Source of the DNA: Nipponacmea schrenckii
Lineage: Eukaryota > Mollusca > Gastropoda > Lottiidae
Assembly (NCBI GenBank): GCA_030562195.1
Contig: JAUJPP010000003.1
Location: forward strand, 29,952,602 to 30,016,601
DNA: 64,000 nucleotides
Direction of reading: 5' to 3'
Numbering within the stretch: the stretch's first letter is position 1; the number at the start of each line of letters is the position of its first letter. The position numbers and the translations under genes are program-made. Below are positions 24,501 to 36,500 of the stretch, in pieces. Below the pieces are notes generated by a model. That model was not told the DNA's origin. It saw only the letters and a program-made list of their open reading frames with translations, and made no database searches.

Positions 24501-27500
24501 CAACAAATGTGGCTTTTGGATCTGGACCCCACGAACAAAATACATCCAGTTGACAATTGATCCTAGAAGCAAACAGATCAATATTTGTTTTCCCAAAACA
24601 TCACACAATGCTGTCAAAAACTCCCCTATTCAACTCCCATTCAGACTTTAAATTGAATTGGCGAGAGTTTTTATCTGCTTCACAATTGTTAGATCCAGCA
24701 ATGTGAGATGCGGACAACCAAATATTTCTCTTGATGCAATGCTGCCATATGTCAAAAGCAACACTATTGCAGACTGCTGACCTGACACCACCCATGTTAT
24801 TCATGTAACGTACGGCTGTAGTGTTGTCTGTAAGAATTTTGACATGTTTTCCATCTAAACTTGTACAGCACTGGATAGCATAATAGCAGGCCAATAACTC
24901 AAGATGGTTTATATGGAATGCCTTTTCCTGCTCATTCCAAATACCCCCCATGCTCACACAATTGCAAACTGCACCCCATCCATGTGAGCTTGCATCTGTA
25001 TAAATGGTAATGTCAATCATACCATGATTAATTAACCTGAATTGAGCATGAACATTGTGAATCCACCAAGACAATTCCTGTTTATTGACACAGAAATCAT
25101 CATGTTGGCATCAAAATTATTTCCATTTTGTTTTAAAGCAAGAATTTTGGCTGTTTCAAGATGCCTGTGATACAACGATCCATACTGAACTGCAGAAAAA
25201 CTAGCAACCATCAAGCCTATGACACAAGCAACATTGCGAATTTTTGACCTTTCTATAGAATATAGCTTATTTCATTCATTTCCTATTTTAGAAGTCAATC
25301 ATATTGCCTAAATAAACAATTCTAGTAGTTGGCTTTAAAACAGACTTCTCATAATTAACAATGAAGCCCAAACCTTTCATAAGCTTGAAGGTAGCATTAA
25401 CATTATCCTGACATTCAGAAACACTATCACTAATAAGAAGTGAATCATTTGTATAACCTGAGCTTATATGCCTGGCTCTATGCAAAGTTGAATAGACTGG
25501 CTTTAAAAATTTAGTGAACAATCTAGGAGCACTAGACAGACCTTGAGCTAAACAGGCATATTGGTACAGTTTTCCTCCCCAAATAAATTGAAGATATTTT
25601 TGATCACATTCCAATATTGGAATTGAATAATAAGCGTGCCGCAGGTCAACACTAGCTAGCAGTGAATTCCGTTTTACCAATTGCAATGTACTTTCGAAAG
25701 TATCCATTTTAAATGATGGTATGTTATATATGGATTTAATTCCTTCAAATTTAGTATCATACGATACTCACCATTGGATTTAAGTCTCAGGAAAATCGGT
25801 GAAATAAAACATAATTTATTAAAATCAATTTGTCTTACAACCTTCATTGTAAGTAATTTCGAAACTTCTGCATTGATAGCAGAATGCTCAATTTCATTAA
25901 AAGTACATTGATATGGAACAGAAATTTGCCTGGGTTTTATATTGTTAATAAATTCTAAGCTATAACCTTCAACTATTGACAAAATAGACCTGTCCGATGT
26001 TATTTGTTCCCAATAGGAAGAAAACTGTTTCAATCTTCCAGCTACAAACCAAGACTTACTTGCCTCAGCAGTAATTATTTCTGGTCTTTTGTGGAGCGAC
26101 TCTGCCCTCGATGACGGTAGTTTTTTGAATCATTGTGGGAATGTGAAGCACCTCTATTACCATGGCCTCTATAGTTTCCACAACCTCTATAGTCGGAGAA
26201 CCTGCTAAATCCCCCGGAAGATTTAGAAGGACCTGCAGCTGTACTGCTGTTTACAAGCCTATTACTGACCCTTTTACACTCTCCAATATCTTTGATTTGT
26301 TTTGGAATGTCATTTCCAAACAATAGTTCATTAAACTTATTCGTATGCAAACATAAATGTAAGGTCACATACTTTCATTAGTTCTCGTCGGAAAAAATTT
26401 AATTGTCTATTACACTGTCCCATCAAACCAAGAACTTCGATTGATCGATCAATATCTGCGGCTGGAAAAACATTTTCCTCATCCTGTTTTTATACGTATG
26501 GGAGGGGGGACGTATATTGTTGTCACCCCGTCCGTCCGTCCACAATTGCTCGTAAACACTCTACAAGGTGCAATTCTTGACGGATTTAGCTGAAACTTGA
26601 TATGAGTGTTGATGATCACGCAAGGACGAACCCTATTGAAAATCAGCGAAATCAGAAAAAATTTAGTATGAGTTCTTGTCCTTGTTCTTGAATGGCTCGT
26701 GAACACTCTACAACGTGCAATTCTTTACTGATTTAGATGAAACTTGGTGTGAGAGTATGTTATAGCTCAAGGATAAACCCTATTGAAAATCAGCGAAATC
26801 GAAAAACATTTAGTATGAGTTATTGCCCTTGTTCTTGAAAACGCGTATAATTTTAGCTTGTAAACACTCTTGAGAGAACAATTCTTAATGGATTTTGATG
26901 AAACTTGGCTTGAGTATTTGCTATCACCCAAGGATGAAGCCTGTTGAATACTCGTTAAATCGAAAAAAAATTCATATCAGTTTTTGCCCTTGTTTTTGAA
27001 AAATTTTGGCTTGTAAACACTCTACAAAGTACAGTTATTGACCAATTTTGACAAAACTTGCTGAAATTGTTTAATATGGCCCAAGGATGAACCCTTTTGA
27101 AAATAGAAAATATCGAAATATATTTAATACGAATTATTGCCCTTGTTTTATAAAATGTGTTCGATTTTTTCCTTGTAAACACTCTACAAGTCACAAATCT
27201 TGAGCGATTTTGACGTAACTTGGCATGAGTATTTGTAATTACCTAAGGATGAAGCTTATTGAAATTCATTTAAATCGAAAAATATTTAGTATCAGTTATT
27301 GCCCTTGTTTTTGAATTTCAATTTGTGGCTTGTAAACACTCTATAAAGCACAATTATTGACCGATTTTGACAAAACTTGCTGAAACTGTTTAATATCACC
27401 AAAGGATGAACCCTATTGAAATTCAAATATATTTAATACGAATGATTGCTTTATAAAATGTGTTCGATTTTTTCCTTGTAAACACTTGTAAATACAAGTC

Positions 27501-30500
27501 AAAATTCTTGAGAGACGTAACTTGACACGAGTATTTGTAATCACCTAATGATGAACCCTATTGAAAAATATTTAGTATTTAGTTATTGCCCTTTTTTTTT
27601 TGAAAACACGTCAAAATTTTTAGCTTGTTAACCCTCTACAAGGCACAATGATTTACAGATTTTGACAAAATTTGCTGAAATTGTTTATGATCACTCTATT
27701 GAAAACAAGAAATATCACATAATATTTGATTGCCCTTGTTATTTCAAATGATTTCAATTATTTGGCTCATAAACACTCTGCAAGTCACATTTCTTGATTG
27801 ATTTTAACGGAACTTGGCATGAGTATGTGAAATCACCTAAGGATGAACCCTATTGAAAATCAGAGAATTTCTAAAAATATTTAATATCAATTATTGCTCT
27901 GTTTTTGAAAAAAGCATAAAAATTTTAGCTCGTAAACACTTGAGAAGGCACAATGCTTTACATATTTTGACAGAACTTGCTTAAATTTTAATAATCATTC
28001 AAGGATGAACCCTATTGAAAAGAAATATAACAAAATATTTAATATGAATTATTGCCCTCGCTCTTTAAAACACGTACAGATTTTGATGAAATTGTTTATA
28101 AGTCAAGAGTGAATCCTTTTAACAATCAAAAATACTGAAAATCTATAATGAGTTATTGCCTTGTTATAAGGTATAATTCTTGACTGATTTTAAGGAAACT
28201 TAGTAATATTGTACATTTATCACCCTAGAAAAGAAGTATATGTATATTTTATTTTTTACTCAAAATCAATGCTGCCAGTGGACGTATATTACCTTGCCTG
28301 ACAAGCTATCTTTGTAATAGTTTAGTGAAAGCACAAGCCGCCTTGATAAGAAGAGTTTCCACATTTTGTAGTTTCTTGTCTTAGACTGAGGACTGAGAAT
28401 ATCCCATATCTCAGTATTACAAAGCACAGTTACTAGAGACATGCAATTTTCAGGCCTGGAAACTTTAAGTAGCTCGGTGCACATGTCTTCCTCCATTCCA
28501 TCTATGAAGCTTTCATTTACAAAGGAAGCCAATTCAGGATTGACAGGGACATCAACTTTTTCTTTCACTTTCAGTTAAATCTTAAATAGGTCACCCCCCT
28601 GCAATCCAACAGGAGCAGACCCTGATATTTCTTCTTCCTCCACATCGTCATCTGAAGGATTGACACATCTATTTGGTGGAAATTGAGAATCTGTTCCACA
28701 TGAAGATCAGCATCAACCACATTCTGATCATCACGATCATTCATTCCAAACTGATCATTATTATTATTATAACTACACGAGTCTAAACCAGACACGTTGT
28801 GATAAGTCAGACAGTTTCAATTCCTGCTGTTTCTGATTACGTTCAATTGATCTTAAGATGGATAAAAAATCAACATTTACACTTGTTAATGTAGTAGAAG
28901 AAGACAGTTGACTTTCCACTGGCCCTGAATTCGAAACCTCTGCCGATCGGCAACCAGACCTAGTCTGAGCTGACAAAGTATCATCAATCGGCGAAGTTCT
29001 CGAACACTTAGATTTCGAAGAATTTCCATCGGATTTTGTTTTCTTATCGTGTTTCAACTTAACCTACTCCGCAGATCGGCGAAGTTCTCGAACACTAAGA
29101 TTTCGAAAAATTTCCATCGGATTTTCTTTTCTTATCATGTTTCAACTTAACCTGCTCCGCAGGCGTTTTATTCACTTGGTCTTGGCAAACATCGAATCCA
29201 ATATGGCTTCCTCCACGAGGACTACTTGGCGCATCCATTACTACACCAGACCAAATACACAATGTCGTAAAAAGTATTTGAAGGTCGATACAATCCTAGA
29301 TATCCTATATTATGATGTCTATGGATATAGTTTTTTCTAACTACGTTAGATAAAGATAGCTTGCCAGGCAAGGTAATATACGCCCACTGGCAGCATTTAT
29401 TTCAAATAAAAACTTTTCAGTAAGGTTACAATAAGTGGAGTGAAATATTCAACCTTCCAACTTATTTTTTTCTAGGGTCTCTAGTTTCATTAAAAACTGT
29501 CAAGAATTGTACCTAATAACAACTCATTAAATATTTTTCGGTATTTTTATGATTTGCATTAGGGTTCACCCTTAATAATATTTTGATATTTTCTAATTCT
29601 TAATAAGGCTCCTCCTTGGTTGATATTAAATAATTTCAGCGAGTTTTGTCAATAAGGAATGTTTAGAGTGTTCACAACCCAAAAGTTGAAAGCGTTTTTG
29701 AAAACAGGGGCAATAACTGGCACTAAATATTTTTCGATTTATCTGATTTTCAATAGGGTTTATCCCTGTGAGAAAACAAATACTAAAGCCAAGTTACATC
29801 AAAATCCATTAAAAATTGTTATTTCTAGAGTGTTTACAAGCTAAAATTGAACGCGTTTTCAAGAACAAGGTCTATAACTGACACTAAATATATTTCTATT
29901 TATATGATTTATAATCGGGTTCATCCTTGGGTAAAAACAAATACTCAAGCCAAAGTTAATCAAAATCCATTCAGAATAGTTCTTTCTAGAGTGTTTACAA
30001 GCTAAAATTGAATGAGTTTTCAAGAACAAGGGCAGTAACTCATGCTAAAAATTTTTTCGATTTCGCTGATTTTCAATAGGGTTCATCCTTGAGTTATAAC
30101 ACACTCTCACACCAAGTTTCATCGAAATCCATCAAGAATTGTGCCATTTAGAGTTTTTACGAGACAAAAATCGCGTGGAAAAGAACAAGGGCAATAATTC
30201 ATATTAGATATATTTTAATATTTTTAATTTTCAATTAGGCTCATCCCTTGCAATATCCAACAATTTCAGTGAGTTTTGTCAACATTGGTCATGAATTGTA
30301 CCTTCTAGAGTGTTTATTAGCCAAAAAGTTAAACCCGTTTTCAAACTCAAGAGCAATAACTGACACTAAATATATTTCGATTTATTTGATTTTCAATAAG
30401 GTTCCTCCTTGGGTAAAAACAAATACTCAAGCCAAGTTTTATCAAAATCCAGTAAGAATTGTGCTTTCTAGAGTGCTTACAAGCTAAAATTGAACGCGTT

Positions 30501-33500
30501 TTCAAACACAAGGGTAATATCTGATACTAAATATTTTTTGATTTAACTGAATTTCAATAGGGTTCATCCTTAGGTGATTACAAATACTCATGCCAAGTTA
30601 TGTCAAAATCGCTCAAGAATTGTGACTTGTAGAGTGTTTACAAGGCAAAAATCCAACACATTTTATAGAACAAGGGCAATAATTCCTATTAAATATATTT
30701 CGATATGTGCTATTTTCAAAAGGGTTCATTCTTGGGTGATATTAAACAATTTCAGCAAGTTTCGTCAATAACTGTGCTTTGTAGAGTGTTTACAAGCTAA
30801 AAATTGAACGCGTTTTCAAAAACAAGGGCAATAACTGATATTATTTTTTTTTTTCGATTTGACTGGTTTTCAATAGGCTTCATCCTTGGGTGATAACAAA
30901 TACTCAGGCCAAGTTTCATTAAAATCCATTAAAAATTGTTCTCTCAAGAGTATTTACAAGCTAAAATTGAACGCGTTTTCAAGAACAAGGGCAATAACTC
31001 ATACTAAATGTTTTTCGATTTCGCTGATTTTCAATAGGGTTCATCCTTGCGTGATCATTAACACTCATATTAAGTTTCATCTAAATCCGTCAAGAATTAC
31101 ACCGTGTAGAGTGTTTACAAGCAATTGTGGACGGACGGACGGATGTGGGTGACGACAATATACGCCCCCCATTTCATGTGGGCGTATAAAAATCTTTATT
31201 GAAGCCAGCTTATATCATTCAGCAACAAACTGAATTTAACCTACCAATCAACAAAACTTACCCTAAGTATTTAAACCTCCCAACAATGAAAGAGTATTAT
31301 TTATGAGAGGGGGGGGGGAATTGGCAAAACACACCAATAATATGCCTAATGACAATTCAATCTGAATTTAAAAAATAAATCTTTATTGAAGCCAGCTTAT
31401 ATCATTCAGTAACAAACTCAATTTAACTTACCATTCAACAAAACTTTTGCCATTGACCATTATTGAATTCCATTTTTTGTATAGGCCTAAGCACAAAAAC
31501 CTACCTCTCTCTTGAATATTGTTTAAAAAATTTGGAATGTCACATGACTTGATACTTGATTATGATTGGATAACTATCTTGGTTTACCCACTTTATTAAT
31601 AGTATCTTATGCATTCAAAAAGTGTATGTTGGCTTATAAGGTAAATGTTTAATGATTAAATTAGTTTTTATACGCCCACATGAAATGGGGGGCGTATATT
31701 GTCGTCACCCACATCCGTCCGTCCGTCCGTCCGTCCACAATTGCTTGTAAACACTCTACACGGTGTAATTCTTGACGGATTTAGATTAAACTTAATATGA
31801 GTGTTTATGATCACGCAAGGATGAACCCTATTGAAAATCAGCGAAATCGGAAAAAAATTAGTATGAGTTTGTGCCCTTGTTCTTGAATGGCTCGTAAACA
31901 CTCTACAACGTGCAATTCTTGACCGATTTTGATGAAACTTGGTGTGAGAGTATGTTATAACTCAAGGATAAACCCTATCGAAAATCAGCGAAATCGAAAA
32001 ACATTTAGTATGAGTTATTGCCCTTGTTCTTGAAAACGCATTCAATTTTAGCTTGTAAACACTCTTGGGAGAACAATTTTTAATGGATTTTAATGAAACT
32101 TGGCCTGAGTATTTGTTATCACCCAAGGATGAAGCCTATTGGAAACCAGTCAAATCGAAAAAAAATTAATATCAGTTATTGCCCTTGTTTTTGAAAACGC
32201 GTTCAATTTTTAGCTTGTAAACACTCTACAAAGCACAGTTATTGACCGATTTTGACGAAACTTGCTGAAATTGTTTAATATCACCTAAGAATGAACCCTT
32301 TTGAAAATATCGAAATATATTTAATAGGAATTATTGCCCTTGTTCTATAAAATGTGTTGGATTATTGTCTCGTAAACACTCTACATGTCACAATTCTTGA
32401 GCGATTTTGACTTAACTTGGCATGAGTATTTGTAATCACCTAAGGATGAAATTCAGTTAAATCGAAAAATATTTAGTATCAGTTATTGCCCTTGTGTTTG
32501 AAAACGCGTTCAATTTTAGCTTGTAAACACTCTAGAAAGAACAATTCTTAATGGATTTTGATAAAACTTGGCTTGAGTATTTGTTTTTACCCAAGGATGA
32601 ACCTTTTTGAAAATCAAATAAATCGAAATATATTTAGTGTCAGTTATTGCCCTTGTGTTTGAAAACGGGTTTAACTTTTTGGCTAATAAACACTCTAGAA
32701 GGTACAATTCATGTCCAATGTTGACAAAACTCACTGAAATTGTTGGATATCGCAAGGGATGAGCCTAATTGAAAATTAAAAATATCAAAATATATCTAAT
32801 ATGAATTAGTGCCCTTGTTCTTTTAAACGCGTTCGATTTTTGCCTCGTAAACACTCTACATGGCACAATTCTTGATGGATTTCGATGAAACTTGGTGTGA
32901 GAGTGTGTTATAACTCAAGGATGTACCCTATTGAAAATCAGCGAAATCGAAAAATTTTTTAGTATGAGTTACTTCCCTTGTTCTTGAAAACGCATTCAAT
33001 TTTAGCTTGTAAACACTCTAGAAAGAACAATTTTTAATGGATTTTGATGTAACTTGGCTGTGTTATTTGTTGTCTCCCAAGGACGAACCCTATTGAAAAT
33101 CGAAAAATATTTAGTACAAGTTATTGACCTTGTTTTTGAAAACGCGTTAACTCGTAAACACTCTAGAAAGAACAATTTTGAATGGATTTTGATGAAACTT
33201 GGCTTTAGTATTTGTTTTCTCACAAGGATAAACCCTATTGAAAATCAGATAAATCAAAAACGCTTTCAACTTTTGGCTTGTGGACACTCTAAAAAATTCC
33301 TTTTTGACAAAACTCGCTGAAATTGTTTAATATCAACCAAGGATGAGCCTTATTAAGAATTAAAAATATCAAAATATTATTAAGGGTGAACCCTATTGCA
33401 AATCATAAAAATACCGAAAAATATTTAATGAGTTGTTATTAGGTACAATTCTTGACAGTTTTTAATGAAACTAGAGACCCTAGAAAACAATAGGTTGGAA

Positions 33501-36500
33501 GGTTGGATATTTCATTCCACTTATTATAACCTTACTGAAAAGTTTTTATTTGAAATAAATGCTGCCAGTGGGCGTATATTACCTTGCCTGGCAAGCTATC
33601 TTTTATAATTGTTTCCAAAAAACAGTTTCTCAAAACAATGACTTTTATTGAAACAATGTTTATTACTGAAAATTTGTTCCTTTTAAGTACTCATATAAAT
33701 AGTGCTTTAGGTGTTTACATGCTTCTTAAAGATTGTTTCAATTAATTCCGGCAAGAATCGTACCTTGTAGAGTGTTTACGAGCAATTATGGACGGACGGA
33801 CGGACGGACGTGGGTGACGACAATATACGCCCCCCATTTCATGTGGGCGTATAAAAATTGTTCTTTCTAGGTGGGCGTATAAAAATTGTTCTTTCTAGAG
33901 TGTTAACAAGCTAAAATTGAACGCGTTTTCAAGAACAAGGGCTATAACTGACAATAAATATATTTCGATTTATTTGATTTATAATAGGGTTCATCATTGG
34001 GTAATAACAAATACTCAAGCCAAGTTTAATCAACTCCATTAAGAATTGTTCTTTCTAGAGTGTTTACAAGCTAAAATTGAACGCGTTTTCAAGAACAAGA
34101 GCAGTAACTCATACTGAAAATTTTTTCGATTTCGCTGATTTTCAATAGGGTTCATCCCTGAGTTATAACACACTCTCACACCAAGTTTCAGCGAAATCGG
34201 TCAAGAATTGTGCCATGTAGTGTGTTTACGAGACAAAAGTCTTTAAAAGAACAAGGGCAATAATTCACATTAGATATATTTTTAATTTTCAATAGGGCTC
34301 ATCCCTTGCGATATCAAACAATTGTTAATCAGTTTAATACCATATAAACTCACAATACAGTACATACATCATAGCACATGGATAAACAAGATGGCAGACA
34401 ATTTCTCACTTCCCCAAGGGAGATCACTTTTACAACTCTTAGCTACAGACCACTAATACTAAAGTCAGACACATACAATATACAAATACAATACTTAACA
34501 ATCTCATCCTTTCTTCTATTTGATGTAATAATAATTAAATTAAGTTAAAGATATCTACTAGATATAAAAGATAAAACTATTAAACTAAAAGTAGGTTGAT
34601 TTACTACCAATTACAACAAAACTTAAAAGTCATTTTAGAATGCCAAATCTGTCAATCCACGTTTAAAACATTTAATCAAATTTTCAGGAGAAGCACCTTT
34701 CTTTGTCAGGTTGTCAGCGATTTGATTTTTGGTAGGTACCCACCTAATGTCAGTAATCATTTTGTTCATTATCATTTCTTTTAAAGAACTTATTTCTAAT
34801 CGTAGACGCTTTTCGGTTACTTGTTTATTTGAATAAATAGCTTCTACAAGATCTTTATTGTCAACAACACAATGTATGGGGATTTGTTGATAAGGATTAT
34901 CATATAATAGTTCACCCAGTAAAGTCCGTAAAAATATACTGTTATCAACCGCATCTGCTAAAGACAATGTTTCAGCAGCCAGTGTACTTCTTACCACTCT
35001 CCTTATTTTTCGAGATTGCCATGTTAATGGACTGAATAAATGATTTTCACCACACAATAGGATAATGTGGCCTCCTTGGCTATTACCATCAGGTAAATTC
35101 CCAAATGATGCATCACTATAGATCACAAGTCGAAGTTCTCCATCAAGATGCTGAAATTGTAAATTAACCATTTCTGAATGAACTCTGCGGATAATCTTAT
35201 TACAATCATAAATATCTTGTATTGTTCCATTTTTAACACGAGTGGCCAATCTACCAACATCAAAACTAATATCTGGGCGACTTTGATTACATAACCAAAT
35301 GAGTTGTCCCACTTTACCACGTAAATTAGATTTCTGATTCTCAGTTAATGGAGTATTTCGAGCACAATTTCTGTCATTGTCAATTGGTGTAATATGTTGA
35401 CCATATTCACGCTGAGAAAGTGTTATAATTTCATCATCTTGAGATAAATGGAGACCAACATACTTAAAACATGAAGAGTCTTCTTTACCAATATGAAATT
35501 CTTTCCTCATGTCATTAACAACACTATTTTCAAACTGCGAGGTACCAGCCCATAGGAAATCATCTACATGAACAGCAAATAATCCAATTAGTTTTTGATT
35601 CCTAAAGTAGTAGAAAACTGCTGGATCAACTTGCGACATTTTACCACCACTCTTTAATAGTGTACTTTTAACTCTTTCGTACCATTTCAGAGAGGCATCT
35701 GACAAACCATACACACATTTATTTAAAAGCCACACCTTTCCAGATAAACAGGCTTCTTTTGGTGGTTTAAGGAAAATTTCTCTGGAAATGGTATTCCCTT
35801 GTAGAAATGCAGTTTTAATGTCAATACTCTTAAGAGTCCATCTACTTTGGGCAATTACAGATAAAATCACTTTTAGTGATTCACGTGAGCACGTAGGAGA
35901 ATCTTTTTGTAAAGTATCCAAATCATTCTCTTCAAATCCACGTGCAACTAAGCGTGCCTTTTGAATAAGTTCACCATTGTTGTCCTTCAGCGTACAAACC
36001 CATCGTGTTAAGATACATTTTTGTCCTGTATCCGGAACTTCATTGTACACATTTTCCATTTTCCAACTATTCAGTTCTTTTTGTTTAGCAGCATCAAAGT
36101 TAGTTTCATTTATCAGGATACATTCTGTCTGCTCTTCAACATTTATTTCTAAATTCCTGACTGTTCCTAAATCCATTGATATACATTCATCTGTTAATTC
36201 GTCTGGTTTGGTAAATTTGACGTTATACCAATTCTTTAGTGAGCCAGATGCTTTCCCAGCTCGTCCTAGTATAATAGCTTCGTTCATATTATTGTCATTT
36301 GTTGAAAAAGAGATTTTTTGACCTGGTTTCACTGACACTTTAAGATTCTTATTTATTGCACCCTCGGTTCTTCTTTCATCCTGTGTGTCATTCCTTCTGT
36401 TCCCATCGTCATTTGTTCCTTTAACATCATCATTCTGTTGGTCATTTCTTCCATTCCCATCATCATTTCTTCCATTAACATTGTCATTCTGTTGGTCATT

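Larger units (their letters stand above)
22984..29351 (-). mobile_element. DIRS-like tyrosine-recombinase retrotransposon, decayed
   Basis: On the minus strand the order is gag (29057-26075, split), reverse transcriptase and RNase H (26033-24400), and tyrosine recombinase (24362-23332). After these comes a terminal region with a long inverted repeat (22983-23071 against 23191-23271). This gene order and the recombinase in place of an integrase define DIRS-like elements. The 3' end abuts family D DNA at about 22983. The 5' end is obscured by a family A insertion at 29352, and I could not find the matching 5' terminal repeat. Confidence 0.88.

Noticed and set aside
29659..31152. Series of open frames of 60-90 codons with repeated RVFT-like peptides in the tandem-core elements
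   Set aside because: They occur in every copy and in both orientations, lack start context and known motifs, and follow from unit lengths near a multiple of three. Treated as non-coding satellite.
31665..33604. CRISPR-like regularly spaced repeats
   Set aside because: Units are directly adjacent and diverged, with no unique spacers, in a eukaryotic genome with introns. They are satellite cores of mobile elements.
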